From Thiothrix phosphatis (lineage in GTDB: Bacteria; Pseudomonadota; Gammaproteobacteria; Thiotrichales; Thiotrichaceae): a stretch of DNA of 64,000 bases. Shown in pieces: positions 18,077-27,455 of this stretch. The DNA is taken from positions 1-64,000 of the forward strand of contig NZ_JAYMYJ010000047.1 of NCBI RefSeq assembly GCF_035668035.1. Direction: 5' to 3'. Below the pieces are notes generated by a model. It worked only from the letters and a program-made list of their open reading frames with translations, had not been told where the DNA came from and made no database searches. Position 1 is the stretch's first letter; each line of letters begins with the position of its first letter. A program made the position numbers and the translations under genes.

Positions 18077-19558
18077 ATGTTGAAAAGATTTTTGATGACG
18101 GCGGGGCTGTGTGTCTGGGTTGGGCTGGGCGTTGCGGCGGAGCAAACGAAAACGGCTACTGCCCACCTTTTGCCCCAGCCTGCCGAGATGTCCCCGGTTC
18201 GCCATGGGCAGACCGCTGATTTGCCGGAAGAAGTGACGGCGCTGGCGCAGCAGTACAATACCCCGTTGGAAAACCTCAGCGTCTACATCCGCGACCTCAG
18301 CGCCGACGCGCCGATGCTGGAGCATAACGACAAGGTTCCGCGCAATCCTGCCTCCACCATGAAACTGGTGACAACCTGGACGGCGCTCAAGCTGCTTGGC
18401 CCCGCTTATACCTGGAAAACCGAAGCCTGGCTGCGCGGTGAGCTGAAGGATGGCGTCCTCAATGGCGACCTGGTGCTCAAAGGGTACGGCGACCCGTACC
18501 TGACCGATGAGGCGTTCTGGCAGTTGTTGCACGACTTGCAGCTCAAGGGATTGAAGGACATTCGTGGCAACTTGGTCGTGGACAACAGCTTTTTCAGCAT
18601 CCCTGAATATGACCCGGCGGATTTCGATAATGAACCCACCCGTGTCTACAATGCGCGCCCATCGGCGTTAATGTTTAATTTTCAGGCCAGCCGTTTCCTG
18701 TTCGAGGCGGATGACAGCAGCGGCAAAGTGGGGGTTACGCCATTCCCGCTGATTCCTGGCCTGCAACTGGAAAACAGCATGGTGTTGTCGAAAGGCCGTT
18801 GCAGCAAGGCGGCCTACCACCCTTCGTTTGAGCAGGATGGCGGCTCCATGCGGGTGCGGGGGGTCTATTCGGCGGATTGTGGGAAAAGCTTTGTGTTGCG
18901 GGTCATGTCCACGCCGGAAGAACATGTGTTCAATGCATTCCGTGATATGTGGCAGTCCCTGGGGGGCGTGTTCAGCGGCGGGCTGCAAGCCGGTGTGGTG
19001 CAGGACGGCGATGTGCTGTTCCATACCCACGAGTCACGCACGCTGGGCGAACAAATCCGCTTCGTCAATAAATGGAGCAACAATGTCATGGCGCGCAACA
19101 TGATGTTGACCTCGGGGGCCAAGTTTGGCGGAGCGCCTGCCACGCTCGACAAGGGGCGTTTGGCGATCGCCAGTGTGTTGCAGGAGGCAGGCATTGATTA
19201 CACCGGCATGGTGGTGGAAAACGGTGCCGGGCTTTCCCGCCATGCCCGCCTGACGGCGCGCCAGCTGGGGGAATTGCTGGAAGCGGCCTGGCGTGATCCG
19301 TACATGCCTGAATTTATGGCGTCCATGCCGCTGCTGGGTGAGGATGGCACTTTGGCGGAGCGCTTCAAGGGCAGCGACCTGCGCGGGCGCAGCCACATGA
19401 AGACCGGCACCTTGAATGATGCCACCTCTATCGCTGGTTATATGTTGACCCGCAGCGGCAAACGGCTGGTGATTGTGTTGCAATACAATGGTGGGAACGC
19501 GCAGGGCGGCGGGCGCAGGCTGCATGACGACATCCTGAAATGGGCGTTCGAACAGTAG
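18077..19558 (+). CDS. dacB: D-alanyl-D-alanine carboxypeptidase/endopeptidase (PBP4 type)
   Basis: Periplasmic penicillin-binding protein of the DacB/S13 family that trims or opens peptidoglycan cross-links. The signal peptide is the first 20 or so residues (LMTAGLCVWVGLGVAA). Active-site motifs are SxxK in NPASTMKLVTTW, SxN in KWSNNVMARNM, and KTG in HMKTGTLNDA. The large insert between the first two motifs (ARPSALMFNFQ) is typical of this class. At 493 residues it has the normal size. A DUF2799 lipoprotein gene follows in the same direction. Confidence 0.95.
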   Translation: MLKRFLMTAGLCVWVGLGVAAEQTKTATAHLLPQPAEMSPVRHGQTADLPEEVTALAQQYNTPLENLSVYIRDLSADAPMLEHNDKVPRNPASTMKLVTTWTALKLLGPAYTWKTEAWLRGELKDGVLNGDLVLKGYGDPYLTDEAFWQLLHDLQLKGLKDIRGNLVVDNSFFSIPEYDPADFDNEPTRVYNARPSALMFNFQASRFLFEADDSSGKVGVTPFPLIPGLQLENSMVLSKGRCSKAAYHPSFEQDGGSMRVRGVYSADCGKSFVLRVMSTPEEHVFNAFRDMWQSLGGVFSGGLQAGVVQDGDVLFHTHESRTLGEQIRFVNKWSNNVMARNMMLTSGAKFGGAPATLDKGRLAIASVLQEAGIDYTGMVVENGAGLSRHARLTARQLGELLEAAWRDPYMPEFMASMPLLGEDGTLAERFKGSDLRGRSHMKTGTLNDATSIAGYMLTRSGKRLVIVLQYNGGNAQGGGRRLHDDILKWAFEQ

Positions 19559-19624
19559 GTGCCATCGCGGGTTGCGGCAGTTTCCAAGACTTGCGTATGG
19601 GATGGTTGTTTGGGGGAGTATGTG

Positions 19625-20158
19625 ATGAAGAAGACAGCATTGTTGTGTGGTGTGGCAGTGGCGCTGAATGCGTGCGCTTCCTTGTCGCCGGAAGAATGCA
19701 AAACGGCGGATTGGGCGCGGCTTGGCTACGCTGATGCCATGAAAGGCGCTGCGGCGCAATTGCCGGATTACGTCAAGGATTGCGCCAAGGCTGGCGTGAC
19801 ACCTGACCCGCACGCGTATATGGGCGGCTACGATAGCGGGGTCAAGGCGTTCTGCACTTATGAAAAAGGCGTGGAGGTCGGGGAGCAGGGTCGTTGGGTC
19901 GCTGATTTATGCAACAAACCGGGGCTGGCTGAAGCGTTCAACCAGGGGCTGGCCAAAGGCAAAAAGCGCTACGAGAAGCAACAGGAAATCGACCACAAGG
20001 AAGATGAACGCAGCAAGCTCGAACAAAAGTTGAAGGACATCAAGGATGGCAAGGTGCAATCTTCCGTCCAGGAACTTGATCTTCTATACCGGGAAAAAGA
20101 ATTGCTTGGAAAGGAAATCGACGTGCTCAAACGGGAAAAGGACGCCATCAGCCCCTGA
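19625..20158 (+). CDS. DUF2799 lipoprotein
   Basis: A 177-residue lipoprotein. The signal peptide ends with the lipobox LNAC, followed by a cysteine-rich DUF2799 domain (LSPEECKTADWARLGYADA, DYVKDCAKAGVTPDPHAYMGGYDSGVKAFC, VADLC) and a charged coiled-coil tail (DERSKLEQKLKDIKDG...LDLLYREKELLGKEID). The ATG at 19625 gives the signal peptide; the frame is open upstream to the dacB stop without similarity. The function of DUF2799 is unknown; a cell-envelope location is likely. Confidence 0.8.
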   Translation: MKKTALLCGVAVALNACASLSPEECKTADWARLGYADAMKGAAAQLPDYVKDCAKAGVTPDPHAYMGGYDSGVKAFCTYEKGVEVGEQGRWVADLCNKPGLAEAFNQGLAKGKKRYEKQQEIDHKEDERSKLEQKLKDIKDGKVQSSVQELDLLYREKELLGKEIDVLKREKDAISP

Positions 20159-20171
20159 CCTGCGCCCGTAA

Positions 20172-20265
20172 CCCGCCTGCCCGATCAGGCGGGCAACCAG
20201 CAAAAAAAGTATCCACCCATTCTATTGTTGGCGTCATGTTTCTGCCGTGACGCCAACTTTCTGCT
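20172..20265 (+). terminator. Two successive hairpins, the second a Rho-independent terminator
   Basis: First hairpin 20172-20193 (CCCGCCTG with CAGGCGGG, no T-run). Second 20227-20257: 10-bp stem (GTTGGCGTCA with TGACGCCAAC), 11-nt loop, then TTTCTGCTATTTT. Together they separate the DUF2799 gene from tamA. Confidence 0.75.
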
Positions 20266-20329
20266 ATTTTGCTTAGGGAAAGGATGAGTGTCCTACAATC
20301 TTTGCTGGTCAAAACCGGGAGGCTTGCCA

Positions 20330-22114
20330 TTGAAGGCGTATATAAAACAATTCGTCTGCGGTTTGTGTTTGTTGGGGGCCGGTACGCAGGGGTTGGCGGC
20401 TTTTTTTCAGCAGACTGAGGAGGAAGCGGCGGCCAAAGAAGAATCGCCAGTGAAAGTCAGTTTTGAGGGGGCGGACACTGCGCTGGCGGATAATTTGCGC
20501 GCCTTTATGCCCTCACTGCGCAACCTCAAATGTGATTCTTCCAGTGAGCGGGTGGCCCGCTTCATTGACTCCGCCGAAGAAAAATTACAGGAAGGCGCGC
20601 AGGCGATGGGCTATTACGACGCCCATTTCAACGTCACTTCCGCGCAACGGGATAATTGCTGGGTCTTGGCTGTCGCCGTGCAGCCGGGGCAGCCGGTCAC
20701 GGTCACCCAGGTTGACATTACGCTGACAGGCTCAGGCAAGGATCTGAAAGGTTTCCAGGATATTATTGCGACCCCTCCCTATCAGCCTGGCGATGTGCTG
20801 GTGCATAAACCCTACGAAGACTTCAAGGCCAGCCTCAGCCGCACCGCCAATAATCTGGGTTTTTTTGATGCGGAATACCAAACCCGTGAAATCCGGGTCG
20901 ACCCGGACACCCGTCAGGCGCAGGTGGCGCTGCATTTTGATACCGGCGACCGTTACCAGATCGGCAGCGTGACGGTGGAGCAGGATGTGCTGGGCGACAA
21001 ATACCTGAAGCGTTACCTGCGGGTGCATGAGGGCGACGCCTACAATGCCGAAAACTTGCTGAAGCAGCAGCAGGTTCTGGAAGGCAGTGGCTACTACAGT
21101 GACGTGCAGGTGAGCGGCCATTACCAAGATGCCCAGGGCGGCCTGGTGCCGGTGGAAATTAACGCCGAGCGCCGCAAGCGCTATACCTACACCAGTCGGC
21201 TTGGTTACGGCACGGACACCGGCTTCCGGGTGGAAGGCGGGATGGACATCCATTGGGTGAACAGCAAGGGGCATCAGCTGCAATCGGCAGCCAAGGTTGG
21301 CCAGCAGGAGCAGTCGGTGGAAGCCACTTATAAGGTGCCGCTATGGCATCCTGAACATGAATACACCAGCCTGTCCGCCGGCTGGCGGCACAGCGACAAT
21401 GGCGACATTGAAAGCAAAGGCGTCAAGCTGGGGTCGGATTACAACCGGCGCTCCAAGGACGATTGGCAGCAGACGGTGTTCACCAATTATGTGGATGAAA
21501 CCACCCAGGTGACGGGCGAGCCGGAAATCCATTCACAATTGACCTTGCTGGGGGGGCGGGTGAAAAAGACCAAGAGTGACGACCCGCTGTTTCCTACCAA
21601 CGGCTGGCAGGTGGCGGCAGAAGTGCAAGGCGCAGTCAAAGGCATGTTGAGCGACCAGAGCCTGTTGCAAAGCAAAGTGGGCGGCAAGTACCTGCATACC
21701 CTGGACAATCAGGACAAGCTGATTTTGCAGGGCGCGGCAGGCGCGACCTTGACCAATGACCTGAATGAAATGCCCAAGTCGCTGCGTTTCTTCGCTGGCG
21801 GACAGAACTCCGTGCGCGGCTATGACTTTGAATCCCTGGGCGCCGCCAATGAAAACGGCGAGGTGATTGGCGGCAAGCATCTGCTCACCAGCAGCGCCGA
21901 GTACGAACACCCGCTGGCGGAGGACTGGAGCGCGGCGGCTTTCGTTGACGCAGGCAACGCTTTTGACCATTGGGGGGGCGTGGACATGAAGGTCGGCGCA
22001 GGCGCAGGCGTGCGTTATAAATCCCCGCTGGGGCCAGTGCGGGCGGATATTGCAGTCCCCAAGGATAACGCCAGCGATGTCCATTACTACTTCAGTCTGG
22101 GACCAGACCTGTGA
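20330..22114 (+). CDS. tamA: Outer-membrane translocation and assembly module subunit TamA
   Basis: Omp85/BamA-family barrel that works with TamB in inserting or transporting outer-membrane components. The signal peptide (FVCGLCLLGAGTQGLAA) follows a TTG start at 20330 that has GGGAGG at a spacing of 7 nt; a GTG at 20288 is the only longer option and lacks such a site. Three POTRA-like segments fill about residues 40-270 (GYYDAHF, NNLGFFDAEY, GSGYYSDVQV). A 16-strand barrel follows with the Omp85 motif VRGYDFESLG and ends FSLGPDL. It overlaps tamB. Confidence 0.93.
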   Translation: MKAYIKQFVCGLCLLGAGTQGLAAFFQQTEEEAAAKEESPVKVSFEGADTALADNLRAFMPSLRNLKCDSSSERVARFIDSAEEKLQEGAQAMGYYDAHFNVTSAQRDNCWVLAVAVQPGQPVTVTQVDITLTGSGKDLKGFQDIIATPPYQPGDVLVHKPYEDFKASLSRTANNLGFFDAEYQTREIRVDPDTRQAQVALHFDTGDRYQIGSVTVEQDVLGDKYLKRYLRVHEGDAYNAENLLKQQQVLEGSGYYSDVQVSGHYQDAQGGLVPVEINAERRKRYTYTSRLGYGTDTGFRVEGGMDIHWVNSKGHQLQSAAKVGQQEQSVEATYKVPLWHPEHEYTSLSAGWRHSDNGDIESKGVKLGSDYNRRSKDDWQQTVFTNYVDETTQVTGEPEIHSQLTLLGGRVKKTKSDDPLFPTNGWQVAAEVQGAVKGMLSDQSLLQSKVGGKYLHTLDNQDKLILQGAAGATLTNDLNEMPKSLRFFAGGQNSVRGYDFESLGAANENGEVIGGKHLLTSSAEYEHPLAEDWSAAAFVDAGNAFDHWGGVDMKVGAGAGVRYKSPLGPVRADIAVPKDNASDVHYYFSLGPDL

Positions 22115-25100
22115 GGAAGTGGCTGAAATATCTGCTGGTGAATCCGTTGGCGGTGCTGTTGTTTGGCGCGTTGCTGCTGGTGGCGCTGGCCGCTTTCCTG
22201 GCGTTGACCCGCACCGGCTCCCATTGGCTGTTGGGCAACGCCCAACGTTTCGTGCCTGAACTGCAACTGGAAGGCGTGGATGGGGCGCTGGCGCATGGCC
22301 TGACGTTGGACAAGCTGCGGTGGCGGGACGCCAGCGTTGACGTGGAAGCTTCCGGCGTCAAATGGCAAAACGAATTCGACTTGGGTACGCCCGTCACCCT
22401 GCGGGTCACGGATCTGCGCGCCGACAAGTTGCGGGTGCAGGTGCTGGATAACGCGGCTGATGCGGCGCAAGCGGACAAGCCGTTCGAGCTGCCAGCGATT
22501 GTGCTGCCATTCAATGTCGACGCCCGCTCGGTCAGCATTGGCGAGCTGGAAGTCGACGCCGGATCGGCACCGTTGCATTTCCGGAATGTCACTCTCAACG
22601 GGCGGACTCATGACGGGCGTTTGCAGGTCGAAGCCCTCAAGGCGGAGGCCTATGACGCGGCGGGCAAGGCTGATCTGGCACTGACGGGCAGTTTTGGCCT
22701 CGATCAACAGCACGGGCTGGACGCCACCCTAAAGGTCGCTTCCGATAGCCAACACTGGGGCAAGGGCACAGGCGTCATCCAGCTTGGCGGCGAGTTGCAA
22801 CACTATGAGCTGGATGCCAACGCAGACTGGCGCTATGCCGATTACCCGCGTTATCAGGGCAGGTTGCAAGGCAAGGGCACGTTTGAGGATCTGGATGTCA
22901 GCAGCCTGCAACTGGACGGCGACGCTGGCAAGCTGGCCGCCAGCGGCAAAATTGGTTGGCAGAATGGTTTCAGTTGGGACGCTGATGTGCAGGGCCAGCA
23001 GGTCAACCCTGCGCCGTTTGCGCCCGAATGGCCCGCCAAACTGGAGGTCGCGCTCACTTCCAAGGGCGAATGGGCGGAAGGCAAGACCCATATTGCGTTG
23101 GACATCGCCCGTTTGCAGGGCAAGTTGCGTGAATATCCCGTGGATGTCACGGGGCAGGGCGACTGGAATGGCAAACAGGCGGTGCTGCATGCGCTGGATG
23201 CAAAGGTGGGCAATAACCGCTTGCAGGCTAACGGCAGCGCCAGCCAGCAACTGGAGGTGGAGTGGAAGCTGGATGCGCCCAATCTGGCCCAGCTTTACCC
23301 CAAAATCGCGGGGCGCGCCACTGGCTCCGGCATATTGCGGGGGCAGGCGGACGGATCGCAATTGCAACTGGAGGTGGCCGACCTGTCCGGCAAGGTGGAA
23401 GGTTACGACCTCAGCGCCAAAGGCAAGCTTGACTGGGGGGATGCCAAGTTGGCGGCGCAGGATGTGCTGATCCAGTCTGGCAATAACCGGCTGGAAGTTT
23501 CTGGGCAGGCGACCGAGCCGTTTGACCTGCGCTGGAAAGTGGACGCCAAAAATCTGGCCAAGGCGTGGAAAGGGCTGGCAGGCAGCCTGGCGGGCGAAGG
23601 CGTGCTCAAAGGCACATTGGCCAAGCCGGAAATTCAGGCTGACCTCAAGGGCGACGGTTTGCGTTACCAGGATCTTCGCCTCGGCCTGCTGGATGTGCAG
23701 GCGCAACAAACGGGTGAGCGCTATGACATCCATGGCGTGTTGAAAGATTTCAAACAGGGTGAAACCGTCGTCCCGTCCGCCAAAGTGGATGGGGAGGGCA
23801 CGCTGGAAAACCACCGGGTGACGGCACAAGTCACGCATCAGGCCGGGAAAGCCGACTTCTCCGCCAATGGCGGCTGGCGCAACGGGCAATGGCAGGGGAC
23901 GGTCGCCAATTTGTCCCTGCGCGACACGCCCGCAGGTGATTGGAAACTGCTTGAACCTGTCAGCTTGCAGGCATCCGCCAAAGCGTTCGCCAGTTCCAGC
24001 CTGTGTTTGGCGAGCCGGGGCGCACGGGCGTGTGGCAAGCCTGCGTGGACGCCGCAGGCGGGCTTCAGCATCAGTGGCGTGTTGCAACAGATTCCACTGG
24101 TGATGCTGAGTCCGTGGCTGCCGCCGAACGTGAACCTGGCGGGCGTCGCCAATGCCGATTACCGTTTTGAGCAGCGCGGCGGCAAGCCTGTGGCCAATGT
24201 CGCCTTGCGCCTGCCGGACAGTTCAGTCAGCGTGCGCGACGCCAAAGGCAAGCTGGAAACCGTGCAATACGCCAATGCCCAGGCGGATCTGAAGCTGAAT
24301 GACCGGCAGGCGGATGTGCAAGCGCAACTGGATGTGACCCACTATGGCAAGTTGCGGGCGGATGGGCGTCTCGACCTGTCGCCGCAGAATGGCAATCACC
24401 GCATCAATGCCCATCTGCTGGCGGATATGCCGGATATTGGCTGGATGGAGCGTTTTTCACCCCAAATCGACCATTTGCAAGGCAGGGTTGCTGGGGATGT
24501 GAGCATTTCTGGCCTGCTCCGCCAGCCTGCGGTGAGCGGGGACATGCGGCTGCTGGATGGGCAGGTGCATCTGCCGGAAACCGGGGTGACGCTCAATGAC
24601 ATCAACCTGACGTTGCAGGCCAATGGGAGTGAGCACGCTGCGATTACCGGCAGTTTGCGGGCGGGCGCGGGCAGGATGAACGCGGATGGTTCCCTGTCAT
24701 TGGCTAACCTGCCCAATTGGCGGGCTGATGTTAACCTGAAGGGTGACAACCTGACGTTGATGGATACGCATGAAGTGCAGGCGGCTGTTTCCCCTGACCT
24801 CAGGATTCAGGCCAGCCCTACGGATGTCGATGTTGCTGGCAAGTTGTTGATCCCGGCTGCCACCATCAGCCTGCGTGAAATCCCGCAATCCGCCAGCCCG
24901 CTGTCTGATGATGTCGTCATTGTCGGGCGCGCATCCCCCGGGCAGAAAGAGCCGGTGGTGCTGGTGAAAGATGCGCCGTTGGATATTACGCCGGATGTCA
25001 GCATCGAGCTGGGCGACAAGGTGAAGTTTACCGGCTTTGGGTTGGATGCACGCCTGACCGGCAAGCTGCGGGTATTGCGCACCCGCCAGGACATCATTGC

Positions 25101-25710
25101 CGAGGGCGTGCTGAATGTGGTGGACGGCAAATACACGGCTTACGGGCAAAACCTGGAAATTGAACGCGGGCGGTTGATTTTCAATGGGCCATTGGATAAT
25201 CCGGGGTTGGATGTGCGGGCCGTGCGCGAGGTGGAGGATGGCGATGTCAAGGTTGGCATTTCGCTGGCGGGCACGGTGCAGCGGCCGGAATCGGAGCTGT
25301 TTTCTTCCCCGCAGCAAACGCAAAGCGACACGCTCAGTTACCTGCTGACTGGGCGGGCGTTGTCCGGCGTCAGTGGCGACCAATCATCGTTGCTGATGGA
25401 TGCCATTAGCGGGCTTGGCATTGCAGGCGGGGAAGGGCTGGCGCAGCAACTGGGCGGCAAGCTGGGGTTGGATGAGTTCGGCGTCAAGGCCAAAAACGGC
25501 AGGTTTGACCAAGGGGAGCTGGCGCTGGGCAAACGGCTCGGGCCGCGCTTGTACGTGCGTTATATCGTCAGCCTGTTTGATTCCTTGCAGCGGGTGGCGG
25601 TCACCTACCAGATCAACAAGCACCTGCAACTGGAGGCGCAGACCGGCATTCAGCAGGGCGTTGACCTGATTTACAAGGTCGACACCAACAAGGGGCCGCT
25701 GGGGCCTTGA
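22111..25710 (+). CDS. tamB: Translocation and assembly module subunit TamB
   Basis: AsmA-like inner-membrane-anchored periplasmic protein of 1199 residues that spans to TamA; the family is implicated in outer-membrane protein assembly and phospholipid transport. It starts with GTG, overlapping the tamA stop by 4 bp. A basic N-terminus and single membrane helix (PLAVLLFGALLLVALAAFLAL) precede about 850 residues of beta-rich repeats. The conserved DUF490/TamB C-terminal domain follows: SYLLTGRALSG, GLGIAGGEGLAQQLGGKLGL, FDQGELALGKRLGPRLYVRY and YQINKHLQLEAQTG. Confidence 0.95.
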   Translation: MRKWLKYLLVNPLAVLLFGALLLVALAAFLALTRTGSHWLLGNAQRFVPELQLEGVDGALAHGLTLDKLRWRDASVDVEASGVKWQNEFDLGTPVTLRVTDLRADKLRVQVLDNAADAAQADKPFELPAIVLPFNVDARSVSIGELEVDAGSAPLHFRNVTLNGRTHDGRLQVEALKAEAYDAAGKADLALTGSFGLDQQHGLDATLKVASDSQHWGKGTGVIQLGGELQHYELDANADWRYADYPRYQGRLQGKGTFEDLDVSSLQLDGDAGKLAASGKIGWQNGFSWDADVQGQQVNPAPFAPEWPAKLEVALTSKGEWAEGKTHIALDIARLQGKLREYPVDVTGQGDWNGKQAVLHALDAKVGNNRLQANGSASQQLEVEWKLDAPNLAQLYPKIAGRATGSGILRGQADGSQLQLEVADLSGKVEGYDLSAKGKLDWGDAKLAAQDVLIQSGNNRLEVSGQATEPFDLRWKVDAKNLAKAWKGLAGSLAGEGVLKGTLAKPEIQADLKGDGLRYQDLRLGLLDVQAQQTGERYDIHGVLKDFKQGETVVPSAKVDGEGTLENHRVTAQVTHQAGKADFSANGGWRNGQWQGTVANLSLRDTPAGDWKLLEPVSLQASAKAFASSSLCLASRGARACGKPAWTPQAGFSISGVLQQIPLVMLSPWLPPNVNLAGVANADYRFEQRGGKPVANVALRLPDSSVSVRDAKGKLETVQYANAQADLKLNDRQADVQAQLDVTHYGKLRADGRLDLSPQNGNHRINAHLLADMPDIGWMERFSPQIDHLQGRVAGDVSISGLLRQPAVSGDMRLLDGQVHLPETGVTLNDINLTLQANGSEHAAITGSLRAGAGRMNADGSLSLANLPNWRADVNLKGDNLTLMDTHEVQAAVSPDLRIQASPTDVDVAGKLLIPAATISLREIPQSASPLSDDVVIVGRASPGQKEPVVLVKDAPLDITPDVSIELGDKVKFTGFGLDARLTGKLRVLRTRQDIIAEGVLNVVDGKYTAYGQNLEIERGRLIFNGPLDNPGLDVRAVREVEDGDVKVGISLAGTVQRPESELFSSPQQTQSDTLSYLLTGRALSGVSGDQSSLLMDAISGLGIAGGEGLAQQLGGKLGLDEFGVKAKNGRFDQGELALGKRLGPRLYVRYIVSLFDSLQRVAVTYQINKHLQLEAQTGIQQGVDLIYKVDTNKGPLGP

Positions 25711-25723
25711 TGGCTGAAGTGGG

Positions 25724-27151
25724 ATGTTAAAAGCCTTATGTCTGTCAGCGCCGTTGCTATTGAGTGCTTGCGGTGGCGGTGGCTCTACGGGTAGCAGTGT
25801 GGCGGGGGATAACCTGCCCGCGAATTTGGCTCCTTACCTCGCCAGCAACTCGATAGCCCGTCCCGATAGGCTGGAGTTTCGGGTGGTCAATACGTCCGGG
25901 GTCGTGTGTGCGGCGCTGCCGCAAGATGTCACGGTTGCTTATGATGCCCCGAAAAATGGCAGGTTTATCCTGTTTGACGACTATAAGGATGGCAAGGAAC
26001 TGTGTTACCTCGCCCTCAGTGAAAACAATCCAAAGGAAACGCTCACCATCACGGTGAAAAACCCGGATGGCACGGATTTTCCCGGCAGTGGGCTGGTCGA
26101 AGTGGACGCCAGCGAATCTTATCTGACGCCTGATCCGCCAGCCCCACCTCTGGTCACCAACAGCGCGCCGACAGCCAGCGGGGTCAGCATCAGCGACGGC
26201 AACGGCGGGGATGCGGTGGTTGGCGACACGCTGACCGGCAACTACACCTACAGCGACGCGGACAACGATGCGGAAGGAGCATCCACATACCGCTGGCTGC
26301 GTGACGGTGGCGCGATTGTGGGCGCGACCGGGCGAACCTACATGCTGGTGGCCGCTGACGCGGGTCACGGCATCACATTTGAAGTCACGCCGGTGGCGGC
26401 GGCGGGCGCAGGCCCCGGCGCGGCGGTGGCGTCCTCGGCTGTTAATGCTGTTTCTGCGGTAGTGCAACCTTCCCCCACCGGCAAGCTCAACGATACTGGC
26501 ATCACTGCCGACCAATGCGGTAATGCTTCGGCCAATGCCGCCTGCCCGCAGGCCGGTTTCCCGCAGCAGGATGGCGAAACTGGGCGCGACGCCACCCAGC
26601 CCACCAACAATGATGCTGATGGCCATCGTGGTTTCAGCTTCACCAAGATCAGCAGCACTGGCATGGCGCTGGCAGCTGATGCCGCTAGCTGGGCTTGCGT
26701 CAAGGATAATGTCACTGGCCTGATCTGGGAGGTGAAGACCGATGATGATGGCTTGCACGACAAGGACTGGACTTACACTTGGTATGACCCCAATACCGTA
26801 ACCAACGGTGGCGACAACGGCGTGGCCAATGGCGGCAGTTGTGGCGACACCAGCGCTTGCGACACCAGCAGCTATGTGGTTGCGGTGAATGCGGAGGGCT
26901 GGTGCGGCGCAACCAGTGGTTGGCGGATGCCGACCGTGGGGGAACTGCAATCCATCGCTGATTTGTCAGGTAACGGTCTGGCGATTGATGTGGCGTATTT
27001 CCCGAATACGGTTTTGTGGCTCTATTGGTCAGGAACACCGTATGCGGGGGATGCATCCAGCGCCTGGTATGTCTTCTTCGGCTACGGTTCCGACGGTTTG
27101 ATTGGGCGCGACTTAGGCGTTTCTGTGCGGTTAGTCCGTTCCGGTCAGTGA
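25724..27151 (+). CDS. DUF1566 lipoprotein with Ig/PKD-like region; candidate DGR target 1
   Basis: A 475-residue lipoprotein (lipobox LLSAC, then GGGGS). After about 110 unrecognised residues comes an Ig/PKD-like segment (SGVSISDGNGGDAVVGDTLTGNYTYSDADND). A DUF1566 domain from about residue 290 follows, with WACVKDNVTGLIWEVKTDD, GWCGATSGWRMPTVGELQSI and YWSGTPY. The final 30 residues (446-475, WYVFFGYGSDGLIGRDLG...VRLVRSGQ) align without gaps to the end of the next DUF1566 gene, and the differences sit in first and second codon positions, as in retroelement-diversified C-type-lectin-like domains. It lies 13 bp after tamB and may be co-transcribed. A ligand-binding surface role is inference. 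Confidence 0.8.
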   Translation: MLKALCLSAPLLLSACGGGGSTGSSVAGDNLPANLAPYLASNSIARPDRLEFRVVNTSGVVCAALPQDVTVAYDAPKNGRFILFDDYKDGKELCYLALSENNPKETLTITVKNPDGTDFPGSGLVEVDASESYLTPDPPAPPLVTNSAPTASGVSISDGNGGDAVVGDTLTGNYTYSDADNDAEGASTYRWLRDGGAIVGATGRTYMLVAADAGHGITFEVTPVAAAGAGPGAAVASSAVNAVSAVVQPSPTGKLNDTGITADQCGNASANAACPQAGFPQQDGETGRDATQPTNNDADGHRGFSFTKISSTGMALAADAASWACVKDNVTGLIWEVKTDDDGLHDKDWTYTWYDPNTVTNGGDNGVANGGSCGDTSACDTSSYVVAVNAEGWCGATSGWRMPTVGELQSIADLSGNGLAIDVAYFPNTVLWLYWSGTPYAGDASSAWYVFFGYGSDGLIGRDLGVSVRLVRSGQ

Positions 27152-27165
27152 TTTTGCTTTTTGCA
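27059..27165 (+). repeat. Putative variable repeat (VR1) with IMH-like 3' block
   Basis: 107-bp segment aligned without gaps to 27921-28027. It differs at 15 of 30 sense codons. Counting bases, 22 differences fall in codon positions 1 or 2 and only 3 in position 3. The last 43 bp (27123-27165) are identical to the other copy and extend 14 bp beyond the stop codon. Confidence 0.65.
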
Positions 27166-27455
27166 AACGGTTAGGGCGCGCGAGGTTGTCCATTGGCGTT
27201 GCATCGGCTGGCGGGGTTGGCTTTGCCCCCTCGCCAGCGGTGGAAGCAAGATTGCCAGCCCGTCTTGCCAAAGAACTCCATGCCTTCCGCGATTTCGGCC
27301 AGTTCGAGCGCGCCGCCCAAGGCGCGGTCAAAGTCAGCGAACAAGCCGGGGCTGGCTAAAACGAATACTGAACCCTACAACCGGAAGCCCTCTTGATCCT
27401 CCCCTAATAAGGGGGGGGAGGGGGTTCCACCACCATTTCAACCAGGAGACAATCC
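27152..27455. other. 304-bp intergenic region with hairpins and a possible gene remnant
   Basis: The first bases belong to the block shared with the second DUF1566 gene. A hairpin lies at 27207-27238 (GCTGGCG with CGCCAGC around a G/C-rich interior). One plus-strand frame ending in TAA at about 27360 reads like a protein C-terminus (RLAKELHAFRDFGQFERAAQ), but has no convincing start, so it may be a remnant. 27394-27424 is a G/C-rich inverted-repeat element (CCTCCCC...GGGGAGG) of the dispersed type. AGGAGA at 27442-27447 is the ribosome-binding site of the next gene. Confidence 0.5.

Noticed and set aside
20288..20329. GTG at 20288 as the tamA start
   Set aside because: TTG at 20330 has GGGAGG at 7 nt and begins directly with the signal peptide; the longer form puts 14 polar residues before it.
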